The position numbers and the translations under genes were made by a program. A model generated the notes under the pieces. It was not told the DNA's origin and did not search any database. It saw only the letters and a list, made by a program, of their open reading frames with translations. Positions 9,349-22,887 of a stretch of 64,000 bases of DNA are shown here, piece by piece. This DNA is from Actinokineospora alba. Lineage in GTDB: Bacteria; Actinomycetota; Actinomycetes; Mycobacteriales; Pseudonocardiaceae. The number at the start of each line of letters is the position of its first letter. The first letter of the stretch is position 1. The stretch spans positions 5,270,001 through 5,334,000 of the forward strand of contig NZ_SNXU01000001.1 of NCBI RefSeq assembly GCF_004362515.1. The letters run 5' to 3'.

Positions 9349-10731
9349 ATGCGGACAATCGGAGATCACGCGGTCGTTCTCGGCGCGAGCATGGGTGGGT
9401 TGCTCGCCGCGAGGGTGCTCGCGGACAGCTACCGGCGGGTGACCGTCGTGGAGCGCGACTCGCTGCCGGACAGCCCCGACAACCGGCGCGGCGTGCCGCA
9501 GGGCAGGCACGTGCACGCGTTGCAACCCAAGGGCGCGCAGATCATCGACGGCCTGTTCCCCGGCATCCTGGCCGACCTCATCGCGGCGGGCGCCCCGGTG
9601 ATCGGCGACGACCAGTCCCAGATGCACTTCTCGGCGGGCGGCCATCTCCTGCGCGGTGACGGTGTGCTTGAGCGGCCGCTCTCGATGTACCTGCCGAGTC
9701 GGCCGCTGCTCGAGTGGCACACCCGCGAACGACTGCGCGCTCTGTCCACTGTGGACATCATCGACCGCTGTACCGTCGTCGGTCCGAGGGGGACCGACGA
9801 CGGCAGTCGGGTCACCGGAATCGAGGTCCAAGAGCACGGTTCGCCGTCGCGGGTCATCGACGCCGACCTGGTGGTGGACGCGATGGGCCGCGGCGCCCGC
9901 ACCCCGGCGTGGCTCGAACAGCTCGGCTACCCGCGACCCGCGGAGGACAAGGCGCAGGTGGACGTCACCTACGTCAGCGTCCTGCTGCGGATACCGCAGG
10001 ACGCGCTGTGGGAGAAGCTCGTGCTCATCGGCCCGCGGCCGGGCACGCCGAAAGGGTTCGCGCTGTTCAGCTGCGAGAACGACACCAGGGTGTTCAGCAT
10101 CGCCGGAATGGCGGGCGTGCGACCACCGGCCGACCGCGCCGAGATGATCGACTTCGTCTCGGACATCGCCCCGGCGAGGATGCTTTCCGTTGTGCGGGAA
10201 GCCGACCAGCTCGGCGAGGTGGTCACGCACCGGTTCCCGGCGGGCCAGTGGCGCCGCTACGACAAGCTGCGGCGGTTCCCGGCCGGGCTGATCGTCGTCG
10301 GTGACGCCATCTGCAGCTTCAATCCCTTGTACGGCCAGGGAATGACCGTCGCCGCGCTGCAAGCGCGTACCCTGGCCGACTGCCTGCGCGGCGGCGACCG
10401 CGACCTGGCGCGCAGGTTCTTCCGGGCCACGGCCAAGCCGGTCGGGATCGCCTGGGACTTCGCCACCCGCGCCGACCTCGCGCTGCCGGAGATCGCGGGC
10501 CCGAGGACGACAGCCGTGCGGATCAGCGTCGCCCTGTCCGAGTACTACCTGCGGGCGGCCGAGACCGACCGGCGGGTCTCCGAGCAGCTGTTCCGCATCT
10601 CGGGGTTCATGGACCCGCCGAGCAAGCTGTTCGGGCCGCGGATGCTGCTCCGGGCGATCGCGGCCAACCGGCGTCGTGGCGACACCACCGGCCACGCCGA
10701 ACACCCGATGCCCGTGCAGGCGCGCCCATGA
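9349..10731 (+). CDS. FAD-dependent monooxygenase / oxidoreductase
   Basis: 460 residues. An N-terminal Rossmann fold has VVLGASMGGLLAARVL followed by VVERD, the ADP-binding motif and the acidic residue that contacts ribose. A RRGVPQGRHVHAL motif (~residues 45-57) and the C-terminal FAD-contacting GDAICSFNPLYGQGM (~315-330) are characteristic of the hydroxylase/halogenase-like group found in actinomycete natural-product and lipid pathways. Start ATG follows GGAGGTGGGG. Its stop overlaps the ATG of the next gene (ATGA), so it is translationally coupled to an epoxide hydrolase/dehalogenase-type protein. Epoxidation followed by epoxide opening is a plausible joint role, but the substrate is unknown. 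Confidence 0.88.
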   Translation: MRTIGDHAVVLGASMGGLLAARVLADSYRRVTVVERDSLPDSPDNRRGVPQGRHVHALQPKGAQIIDGLFPGILADLIAAGAPVIGDDQSQMHFSAGGHLLRGDGVLERPLSMYLPSRPLLEWHTRERLRALSTVDIIDRCTVVGPRGTDDGSRVTGIEVQEHGSPSRVIDADLVVDAMGRGARTPAWLEQLGYPRPAEDKAQVDVTYVSVLLRIPQDALWEKLVLIGPRPGTPKGFALFSCENDTRVFSIAGMAGVRPPADRAEMIDFVSDIAPARMLSVVREADQLGEVVTHRFPAGQWRRYDKLRRFPAGLIVVGDAICSFNPLYGQGMTVAALQARTLADCLRGGDRDLARRFFRATAKPVGIAWDFATRADLALPEIAGPRTTAVRISVALSEYYLRAAETDRRVSEQLFRISGFMDPPSKLFGPRMLLRAIAANRRRGDTTGHAEHPMPVQARP

Positions 10732-11585
10732 ACCCGGTGACCGAACTGCGAGTCGGCAGCCTGCGCACCGTCGTCCGGCCGGCTGGTCCGCAGGACGAAC
10801 GCGAGGCCGTCGTGTTCGTCCACGGCAACCCGGGGCCCAGCCAGGACTGGACGGGCCTGCTCACCGCGGTCGGCGAGTTCGGCCGAGCCGTCGCCTGGAA
10901 CCAGCCCGGGTTCGGCCGCGCCGACAAGCCCGCGGGCTTCGAGCACACGGTGACCGGGCACGCCGCGTTCATCGAGGCCGCGCTCGACGCGCTCGGCATC
11001 GACCGGGTCCACCTCGTCCTGCACGACTTCGGCGGACCGTGGGGCCTGGAATGGGCCGCGACCCACCCCGACCGGGTGGCGAGCCTGGTGCTGATCAACA
11101 CCGGCGTCCTGCGCGACTACCGCTGGCACCTCATGGCGCGGATCTGGCAGACCCCGCTGCTCGGCGAGCTGTTCAACGCCCTGTCGACCCGCTCGGCGTT
11201 CCAGGCGACACTGCGCCGCACGGACCCGCGGCTCCCGGCCGACTTCGTCGACCGCCTCCACGCGGTCAGCGGCGACCCGGCCACCAAACGCGCCGTGCTC
11301 CGGCTCTACCGCGCGTCGAGGCAACGCCTCATCGACGACTGGGCCGCCCGGACAGCCGACCTCCTGCGCCCCCTGGACCTGCCCGCATTGGTGGTCTGGG
11401 GCGCCAAGGACGCGTTCATCCCGGTCGAACAGGCCCACCGGCAGCGCGACGTGTTCCCGCGCGCCGAAGTCGAGATCCTGCCCGACAGCGGCCACTGGCC
11501 CTTCGCCGACGACCCCGCCGCCGTGGAGCGCGTCGTGGCCGCCTTCCTCCGCCGGGAGACGCGGATCGGCGATCTCAGTCCTTGA
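10728..11585 (+). CDS. Alpha/beta hydrolase, epoxide hydrolase / haloalkane dehalogenase type
   Basis: 285 residues. The oxyanion-hole motif HGNPGPSQDW (~residues 30-39) and the nucleophile elbow LHDFGGPWG, with Asp instead of Ser (~100), are those of haloalkane dehalogenases and epoxide hydrolases, which form an alkyl-enzyme ester on Asp. The catalytic His is probably in DSGHWPF (~256) and the acid around WGAKDAF (~225). Coupled by ATGA overlap to the FAD monooxygenase. The 3' end overlaps the convergent DUF4383-like gene by 11 bp. A soluble cytoplasmic enzyme; substrate unknown. Confidence 0.88.
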   Translation: MNPVTELRVGSLRTVVRPAGPQDEREAVVFVHGNPGPSQDWTGLLTAVGEFGRAVAWNQPGFGRADKPAGFEHTVTGHAAFIEAALDALGIDRVHLVLHDFGGPWGLEWAATHPDRVASLVLINTGVLRDYRWHLMARIWQTPLLGELFNALSTRSAFQATLRRTDPRLPADFVDRLHAVSGDPATKRAVLRLYRASRQRLIDDWAARTADLLRPLDLPALVVWGAKDAFIPVEQAHRQRDVFPRAEVEILPDSGHWPFADDPAAVERVVAAFLRRETRIGDLSP

Positions 11586-12042
11586 GGTCCGGTGGTCCGC
11601 TGACCCACTCAAGGAGGAGCATCATCGCGCCGAAGGTCAGGTGCAGCACGTCGTCGGCGGTGTTGGTGGGGATGAAGTTGGCCGCGCTGCCGTCGGCGAC
11701 GACCAGGCCGTACGCGCCGAACAACATCAGGAGCCCGCCACCGCCGACCAGGAACAGCCTGGCCGCCGTCGCGGTGGCGCGCGACATCACCACCCCGATC
11801 AGGCCGAATCCGAGGTGCATCAGGTTGTGCAGCACGGACACGGCGAACAGCCCGAACAGCAGCCCCGGACGCTCGGGGCCGGCGAAACCCATCGTCTCGT
11901 GGTCGGTGACCGTCGCGGGCACGAAGCCCAGCAGCCCCAGCGCGATGAAGACCAGACCGAGGAAGAACGCGGCTTCCCGGGCGAACCCCCGGGCGGCCGC
12001 CTCATCGGCGGCTGGGATGTGGTGTGCGTGCGCGTGTGCCAT
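11575..12042 (-). CDS. DUF4383-like integral membrane protein
   Basis: 155 residues with four hydrophobic segments and a His-rich start (MAHAHAHHIP). The second ATG of a close pair is chosen because GGGAGG lies eight bases upstream. Segments such as FFLGLVFIALGLLGF, HNLMHLGFGLIGV and the C-terminal LHLTFGAMMLLLEW match the pattern of DUF4383 proteins, four-helix membrane proteins of unknown function in actinobacteria. The HNLMHL and VLHL histidines are typical of the family. Monocistronic; convergent with the hydrolase gene. Confidence 0.8.
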   Translation of the reverse strand: MAHAHAHHIPAADEAAARGFAREAAFFLGLVFIALGLLGFVPATVTDHETMGFAGPERPGLLFGLFAVSVLHNLMHLGFGLIGVVMSRATATAARLFLVGGGGLLMLFGAYGLVVADGSAANFIPTNTADDVLHLTFGAMMLLLEWVSGPPDLKD

Positions 12043-12152
12043 CACCATCGCCTCCCTGACCTCGTGTGTCCCTGTGTGTCCCTCCATCGTGCGCCCGCCG
12101 GAGCCCCGGCGAAAGCCGCGGGATTGTCGGTGGCGTGTGCGATGGTGCGACC

Positions 12153-12461
12153 GTGGTGGTGGACTTCGATGCCGAGCTGTGGGAGTGGGACGCCCGGCGG
12201 GTGGACAGCTGGACTTTCGTGAGCCTGCCGGAAAGCGCGTCCGAGGAGATCCGTGACCTCACCGGCCCGCGACGCGGGTTCGGCTCGGTGCGGGTCCGGG
12301 TCACCGTGGGCGCCACCACCTGGACGACGTCGGTCTTCCCCGACAGCGGTCGCGGCGTCTACGTACTGCCGGTCAAACGCGCCGTGCGCCGCGCCGAGGG
12401 TCTCGACGCGGGCGACGTCGCGGCGGTCTCCCTGGAAGTGCTTGACCTCGCGGCCTCGTGA
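12153..12461 (+). CDS. DUF1905 domain protein
   Basis: About 102 residues consisting almost only of a DUF1905 fold: FDAELWEWD, the WTFVSLPES strand, GFGSVRVRVTVG, TTSVFPD and YVLPVKRAVRRAEGLDAGD. The family is a small beta-barrel often linked to bacteriocin-protection-type domains; function unproven. The start is uncertain: a GTG triplet run at 12153-12161 fits the domain boundary, while the frame extends to 12066 without a clear ribosome-binding site. Confidence 0.8.
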   Translation: MVVDFDAELWEWDARRVDSWTFVSLPESASEEIRDLTGPRRGFGSVRVRVTVGATTWTTSVFPDSGRGVYVLPVKRAVRRAEGLDAGDVAAVSLEVLDLAAS

Positions 12462-12507
12462 CGTGCCTTCACCGGCGCGTCTTGCCCGAAGGAGCTACCG
12501 TCGGCGG

Positions 12508-13014
12508 GTGAGCAGTGCCGACCTTGTGGTGGACGCGTTCGGGCGGATCGCCGAAGAAGTGCGCGCCGCCGTCGACGGGCTCAGCGCCGACCAGCTGGCG
12601 CACCGCGTCGACGGGGACGCGAACTCGATCGCGTGGCTGGTGTGGCACCTGTCCCGGATCCAGGACGATCACCTCGCGGGGGTCTCCGGGCTCGACCAGG
12701 TGTGGCTCGCCGACGGCTGGGCCGACCGGTTCGGTCTGCCGTTTCCCGACACCGACCACGGCTACGGCCACACCAGCGACCAGGTCGCCGCGGTCCGGGT
12801 CGACGCCGACCTCCTCACCGGCTACCACGACGCCGTACACCGCCAGAGCGTCGAGTGGGCGGCGGGCATCACCGACGCCGACCTGGAGCGGATCGTGGAC
12901 CGGGCGTGGACGCCGCCGGTCACCCTCGGGGTGCGGGTGGTCAGCGTGATCTCCGACTGCCTGCAGCACGTGGGCCAGGCCGCGTTCGTCCGCGGGCTCT
13001 TGCTTCGCGGCTGA
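12508..13014 (+). CDS. DinB-family / mycothiol-dependent transferase-like protein (DUF664 type)
   Basis: 168 residues starting at GTG; AAGGAG lies upstream at a long spacing. The four-helix DinB fold is recognisable from the metal-ligand His positions in WLVWHLSRIQDDHLAG (~residues 48-60) and the C-terminal ISDCLQHVGQAAFVRG (~150). Actinobacterial members of this superfamily use mycothiol or bacillithiol as cofactor in detoxification and conjugation; the substrate cannot be inferred. Located 46 bp after the DUF1905 gene. Confidence 0.85.
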   Translation: MSSADLVVDAFGRIAEEVRAAVDGLSADQLAHRVDGDANSIAWLVWHLSRIQDDHLAGVSGLDQVWLADGWADRFGLPFPDTDHGYGHTSDQVAAVRVDADLLTGYHDAVHRQSVEWAAGITDADLERIVDRAWTPPVTLGVRVVSVISDCLQHVGQAAFVRGLLLRG

Positions 13015-13239
13015 GAGCGGGTCCGGCCAGTCCGGGCGGCGTCGCCACACGGCCAGGTTGAGGATCAAGCCGCTTCACGACGATGTGGCCCACGTGGTCC
13101 AGCACCCCTGGACGAGCAAACCCTCAGGGACCGCTCTACATCCCTGCACTTCCCCCTGCACCCTCGTCCTGGCCGCCTTTAACTCTCGAGGCCGAGGGGG
13201 ACTGACTTCCCTTTGATACCACCAAGAGAACGTGAGCCC
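13015..13239. other. Intergenic stretch with a possible 3' remnant of a DUF3592-type gene
   Basis: No convincing intact gene. On the minus strand around 13020-13068 a frame reads LILNLAVWRRRPDWPDP, very like the C-terminus VVLNLAAWRGRDQD of the DUF3592 protein at 29.4 kb. Upstream bases only partly continue the resemblance (GHIVV against HVVVIV), suggesting a degraded fragment. A 75-codon minus-strand frame over 13075-13302 has no support. Confidence 0.25.
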
Positions 13240-13274
13240 GGGATGAGCGAAGCGGTCACCGCCCCGCTCATCCC
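13240..13274. terminator. Strong hairpin terminator at the 3' end of the carboxylase gene
   Basis: GGGATGAGCG (13240-13249) pairs perfectly with CGCTCATCCC (13265-13274); GCGGT/ACCGC inside the loop can extend it. It lies 8 bp beyond the carboxylase stop codon. There is no T tract, as usual in high-GC actinomycetes. Confidence 0.7.
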
Positions 13275-13282
13275 GTGACCAC

Positions 13283-18721
<5,439 letters not shown>

Positions 18722-19086
18722 CCGACCGACCTTCCCTCTCCTCGACGTGGCCCCCGAGCATGTGGCGCTCGGCCGGGCGCGGTTCCCATCTTCAGGTCGC
18801 GCCCACACTCTGCCTGGCACCCCGACCCGGGCTGTCCCCGGCCGCGCCCGCGGCGGGCGCCGCGGACAAGCCGGTTCACGTGCCGGGGCGGCGTGACGCA
18901 GGTGTCTGCTTTTCTTGTCGACGAGTGAGCACAAAGGCGTTCGCCCGTCGTCGACAGCTGACTGTATCGAGCCCCACCCGGGTGAGGGTCCGCGATATGC
19001 CGTCGATCGCAGCGGCGTCGTCGGGGTCGAAACTATGAACCCGCGTTCGCCGGACAGCGGGCCACCCGGCGGGGCAGACTCCTGGC
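18722..19086. other. Divergent intergenic region between carboxylase and membrane-protein genes
   Basis: 365 bp without a supported gene. It must carry the carboxylase promoter (minus) and probably one for the membrane protein/MFS pair (plus). Frames extending both neighbours into this region lack ribosome-binding sites. No clear palindrome or known operator was found. Confidence 0.4.
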
Positions 19087-19695
19087 GTGGATCAGCGGGG
19101 GGAGGCGCCCGTGGTGGGGGCGCCGTGGCGAAGTGTCGTGGGCCAGCTCGTCGGCGTCTGGGTGGCGGCGACGGTCGGGTTGTTCCTGGCCGGGCACGTG
19201 GCGCTGTTCGCGTGGCTGTTCCAGGTCCGGTCCGGGGTGGTTCCCGCGCTGATCGCCTTGGGGATGCTCGCGGTGGCTTTGTTGTGCGCGGGGTCGCTGT
19301 GCTGGCGCGGGTCCACCCTCACCACGACAACGCGCGGCAAGCTCGCCTGGACCGCCGCCGTCACGCTCCTCGGCATCCCCGTCGCGGTGTTCGTCGGGGC
19401 CGTGACCGAAGCGCTCGAACCCGGGGTGGACCTGGACTTCACCGGCTTCATGGCGGTTTCAGCGGCGTTCGCGCTGGTCGCCGGGCTGATGGTGAACCGG
19501 GTCGCGGCCAGGTGGGCCTGCGGCTGCGTGCTGGGCGCCGCCGTGGTGGTCGGCCTGTGGCTGCCGACCGCCGCGCAGACCTGCGCCGAGGACGTCGCCG
19601 ACGAGCCGACGTCCTGGCTGTCGCCGAACCCGCCTGCGTGCGACCGCGACGTGTGGCGGCACTTCCGCGAATTCTGGTCCGACCTCGTCGACTGA
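19087..19695 (+). CDS. Integral membrane protein, unknown function
   Basis: 202 residues from a GTG start. Four hydrophobic segments: ~19-45 (GVWVAATVGLFLAGHVALF), ~52-72, ~88-108 and ~120-140, then another around CGCVLGAAVVVGLWL. The C-terminal ~45 residues are polar with two Cys (TCAEDV, ACDRDV) and are likely outside the membrane. No family recognised. The MFS gene follows 29 bp later on the same strand, so they probably form an operon. Confidence 0.7.
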   Translation: MDQRGEAPVVGAPWRSVVGQLVGVWVAATVGLFLAGHVALFAWLFQVRSGVVPALIALGMLAVALLCAGSLCWRGSTLTTTTRGKLAWTAAVTLLGIPVAVFVGAVTEALEPGVDLDFTGFMAVSAAFALVAGLMVNRVAARWACGCVLGAAVVVGLWLPTAAQTCAEDVADEPTSWLSPNPPACDRDVWRHFREFWSDLVD

Positions 19696-19724
19696 CCCCC
19701 ACGACCGACTCGGAGACCTGCCGG

Positions 19725-20960
19725 ATGACTCCACCCTCACTGGACGCGGCCGACCGTCCGATGACCTACCGGCAGGTCCTCGCCACCCGCAACGTCGCCC
19801 AGTTGCTGCTCTCGGCGTCACTGTCGCGGTTGGCCTCGGAGATGCTGCTGTTCGCGGTCGTGCTCTACGTGCTCGCCGAGTTCCGCTCCCCGGTGCTGGC
19901 GGGTCTCAGCGGGTTCTTCCTGACCCTGCCCGGCTTCCTCGTGAGCCCCGTGGCGGGCGCGGTCCTCGACCGGGTCGGCGCGGTGCGCGCGGTCATCCTC
20001 GACACCGTCATCAGCGCGCTGCTGATCGGCCTGGTGGTGTTCGCGTCCGTGGGCGGCGGGCTCACTCCGGTGCTGCTGCTGACCGTGCTGGGGCTGTACT
20101 CGCTGACCAGCCCGTTGAGCGCGGGCGGCATCCGCACCCTGTTCCCGCGATTCGTCCCGCGGGCCGCCTACGACAAGGCCAACGCGCTCGACCTGAGCAC
20201 GTACTCGGTGATCGACGTGGTCGGTCCCCTGGTCGCGGGCACCCTGTTCGCCCTGGTCGGGCCGGACGCGACACTGGGCATCGTGGCGGGGATGTTCGCC
20301 ATGGCCGCGCTGAGCCTGCTCCTCCTGCGCGGCTCGGGCGCCGAACCGGAACGCGGCGAACGCAAGCATCTGCTGCGCGAGGCCTGGGAGGGCATCACCT
20401 ACCTGTTCGGCAACCGCACGCTGCGCGGTCTCGCGGTCTCGTACTCCTGCTACCAGGTGGCGTTCGGCATCCTCGTCGTGGCCGTGCCGGTGACGGTGGC
20501 CGAGCGCATCGGCGGCACCGGGCCGACCGAGCAGGTCGCCGGCCTGCTGTGGAGCGTCGTCGGGGTGTGCGGCGCGGTGGGCGCGCTCGTGGCGGGCAAG
20601 GTCCTGCGCGCGGGCGGCGAACGGGCGCTGCTCATCGGCGCGACAGTGCTGTCGGCGGTGGCTATCTTCCCGGTGAGCGCGGTCGCGTCGCTGGTGATGC
20701 TGGCGGTGGGTCTGGCGTTCGTCGGCCTGCTGGAGGGCGCGCTGAACGTGAGCGTGCTGTCGCTGCGCCAGCGCCGAACCGAGCCGCGGTGGCTCGGCCG
20801 GGTGATGACGGTGTCGATCAGCGTCAACCTGATCGGCTTCCCCATCGGCACCGCCCTCGGCGGCTTGGTCGTCGCCCAGTCCACCACCGCAGCGTTCGTC
20901 GCGGCAGCGGGGTTCGCGGTCCTCGCCGCCGCCGGCGGCGCCCTCGTCATCCCCGCATAA
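19725..20960 (+). CDS. Major facilitator superfamily transporter
   Basis: 411 residues. The frame is open far upstream, but ATG 19725 just after the preceding stop is chosen; a second in-frame ATG at 19761 also fits (MTYRQVLATRNVAQLLLS). About 12 hydrophobic segments in two halves, with the conserved loop DRVGAVRA between helices 2 and 3 (~residue 83) and a charged cytoplasmic loop (GAEPERGERKHLLREAW) between halves. Matches proton-driven drug/metabolite efflux proteins (MFS_3-like). Substrate unknown; no regulator is adjacent. Confidence 0.88.
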   Translation: MTPPSLDAADRPMTYRQVLATRNVAQLLLSASLSRLASEMLLFAVVLYVLAEFRSPVLAGLSGFFLTLPGFLVSPVAGAVLDRVGAVRAVILDTVISALLIGLVVFASVGGGLTPVLLLTVLGLYSLTSPLSAGGIRTLFPRFVPRAAYDKANALDLSTYSVIDVVGPLVAGTLFALVGPDATLGIVAGMFAMAALSLLLLRGSGAEPERGERKHLLREAWEGITYLFGNRTLRGLAVSYSCYQVAFGILVVAVPVTVAERIGGTGPTEQVAGLLWSVVGVCGAVGALVAGKVLRAGGERALLIGATVLSAVAIFPVSAVASLVMLAVGLAFVGLLEGALNVSVLSLRQRRTEPRWLGRVMTVSISVNLIGFPIGTALGGLVVAQSTTAAFVAAAGFAVLAAAGGALVIPA

Positions 20961-21173
20961 CCAGAGCGATATTCCTTGTCAGGAAAGGAAAAGAGCGGGT
21001 CGCTCGCATCATTTCTTCTTGCGGGCCGAAGTTGAAGAACTATAGCGTTCGCCAAGTACGGACGAATACTTCAACCATCCGAGAATGCACCCTGATTTGG
21101 CGTCCCGACGTTTCTCATCGGAGAGCGGTGGGTGCGCGCATCGCCGCTTCTGGCTGAGAAAGTAGGAATCATC

Positions 21174-22040
21174 GTGAGTCGTCGGAAGATCACCGGCCTG
21201 CTTACCGCGGGTATCGCCGCGGTCGGGCTCGTCGCGGGCGGTCTGCATATCGGGTCGGCCACCGCGGCGCCGTACTACCCCTCGTACGTGGCCCTGGGTG
21301 ACTCGTTCAGTTCGGCGAGCGGCGTGCCGAACCAGGTCGATCTGCTGTGCACCAGGTCCGACCACAACTACCCCTCGCTGGTCTCGAAAGCCGTCAAGCC
21401 CGCGACGTTCACCGACGTGACCTGCGGGGCCGCCGTGACCGCCGACATGACGGGCAACCAGTTCGCCGTGGTGGCCCCGCAGTTCAACGCCCTGAAGCCG
21501 GACACCGCGCTGGTCACCGTCGGCATCGGCGGCAACGACATCCCGTTCGCCGAGATCCTGGCGACCTGCGGCCTGCCGGGTGCGCTCGTCCCGATCGGCT
21601 CACCGTGCAAGACGCTGTACACCGCGGGCGGCGGCGACCGGCGCGCCGACAAAGTCAAGGCGGTCGGCCCGAAGGTGGACGGCGTGCTCAAGGGGATCAA
21701 GCAGCGTTCCCCCAAAGCCAGGGTCCTGCTGGTCGGCTACCCGGTGATCATGCCGGAGAACGGGAGCAACTGCTGGCCGCTGGTGCCGATCGCCTCCGGC
21801 GACGCGCCGTACCTGCGCGATATCACCAAGCTCCTGAACTCCGTGCTGTCCGGCGTGGCCGCCAACAACGGTGCGACCTTCGTGGACACCTACACCAGCA
21901 GCATCGGCCATGACGTCTGCCAGTTCCCCGGCGTCAAGTGGATGGAGGGCGTCTTCGCCTCGGGGGCCCTGCCGGTGCACCCCAACGCGTTGGGCACGCA
22001 GAACCAGGCCCGCCAGGTGCTCGCCGCACTGGGCGGCTGA
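21174..22040 (+). CDS. Secreted SGNH/GDSL-family lipase or esterase
   Basis: 288 residues starting at GTG 21174 with AGGA about eight bases upstream. A signal peptide (RRKITGLLTAGIAAVGLVAGG, cleavage after ATA-A) precedes the catalytic domain. Block I ALGDSFSSASG carries the nucleophile Ser (~residue 45), block III GGND (~120) gives the oxyanion Asn, and HPNALG (~274) the catalytic His with the block V pattern. Six Cys are likely paired in disulfides, as in actinomycete secreted GDSL lipases. The upstream 213 bp is relatively A/T-rich and contains no gene; it probably holds the promoter. Followed by a strong terminator. Confidence 0.92.
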   Translation: MSRRKITGLLTAGIAAVGLVAGGLHIGSATAAPYYPSYVALGDSFSSASGVPNQVDLLCTRSDHNYPSLVSKAVKPATFTDVTCGAAVTADMTGNQFAVVAPQFNALKPDTALVTVGIGGNDIPFAEILATCGLPGALVPIGSPCKTLYTAGGGDRRADKVKAVGPKVDGVLKGIKQRSPKARVLLVGYPVIMPENGSNCWPLVPIASGDAPYLRDITKLLNSVLSGVAANNGATFVDTYTSSIGHDVCQFPGVKWMEGVFASGALPVHPNALGTQNQARQVLAALGG

Positions 22041-22044
22041 CCGA

Positions 22045-22094
22045 CCACAGTAGACCGGTCGCGGGACGAGCGACCCGCGACCGGTCCACTGTGG
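22045..22094. terminator. Long bidirectional hairpin terminator
   Basis: GACCGGTCGCGGG and CCCGCGACCGGTC form a perfect 13-bp stem with an 8-nt loop, flanked by CCACAGT/ACTGTGG that can extend it. It lies between the convergent lipase and TetR genes, so it can stop both transcripts. Confidence 0.85.
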
Positions 22095-22105
22095 ACGCAG
22101 TGCTC

Positions 22106-22801
22106 TCAGGGTTTGTCGGCGGGGGCGGGTTTCTCGCCGAAGAGGGCCATGATGGTCGCGACGAAGTCCGGGATCAGGTCCGGGATCGCTTCGGCGCCCT
22201 TGGTGTAGAGGCAGTAGCGGATGCGGTCCGACAGCCCGCCGACGAGGACGTCGAACGCCTCATCCGGCAGCGGCGGCCTGCTCGGGTCCTCCCGGCGCAC
22301 CACCTGGTTGTAGGTGATGCGGTACAACTCGGCGATCTGGCCGATGGCCTTGTGGTACAGCGCGGCCACCTCGGGGCCCGCGGCGAGGCACTCGATCTGC
22401 ATGGTCCAGGTGACCTTCGGCGCCGCGGCCATCGCCCGCAGGTACGTGTCCATCGTGGCCGTGACGCCCGCGCGCCAATCGGTGTACGGCAGTTCGCTCA
22501 GCGGCTGACTGATCGAGCCGAGGGTCAGTTTCGCGGCCGTGCGGAAGGCGGCGATGAAACAGTCCTGTTTGCTGGGAAACTGCTGGTAGAACGCCTGCCG
22601 AGACACACCCGCGCGTTCCACGATGTCGCCGATGGTGACGGCGGCGTACCCCTTCTCCGCGGTGACCTGCAGGAACGCCACGACGATCCGGTGGCGCTGG
22701 GACTCCGCGACCTCTTCGGGCGTGAGCCGGTGCCTGCTGGGCAGGCCTTGCCCGACGGAGGCGAAGGCCTCCACGCCGGAGAGGACCGGATGTTTGCTCA
22801 C
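22106..22801 (-). CDS. TetR/AcrR-family transcriptional regulator
   Basis: 231 residues. The N-terminal HTH is clear (~residues 33-75: AAVTIGDIVERAGVSRQAFYQQFPSK), preceded by a helix typical of the family; the C-terminal ~140 residues form an unassigned ligand-binding domain. Start GTG 22801 or the adjacent TTG at 22804; no good ribosome-binding site is visible. Family members repress adjacent or own promoters until a small ligand binds. The nearest candidate targets are its own gene and the methyltransferase gene 87 bp upstream on the same strand. Confidence 0.9.
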   Translation of the reverse strand: MSKHPVLSGVEAFASVGQGLPSRHRLTPEEVAESQRHRIVVAFLQVTAEKGYAAVTIGDIVERAGVSRQAFYQQFPSKQDCFIAAFRTAAKLTLGSISQPLSELPYTDWRAGVTATMDTYLRAMAAAPKVTWTMQIECLAAGPEVAALYHKAIGQIAELYRITYNQVVRREDPSRPPLPDEAFDVLVGGLSDRIRYCLYTKGAEAIPDLIPDFVATIMALFGEKPAPADKP

Positions 22802-22887
22802 CAAGGCATTCTATCGACCGGCCACCGCCACGAATCGCATGCGGCGCAGTGGCGCCGACCCTCTTCCGGAGAACAGCGGCGACGCGA

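Noticed and set aside
20961..21173. Small gene in the A/T-richer gap before the SGNH lipase
   Set aside because: No frame with a ribosome-binding site and protein-like composition; more likely the lipase promoter region.
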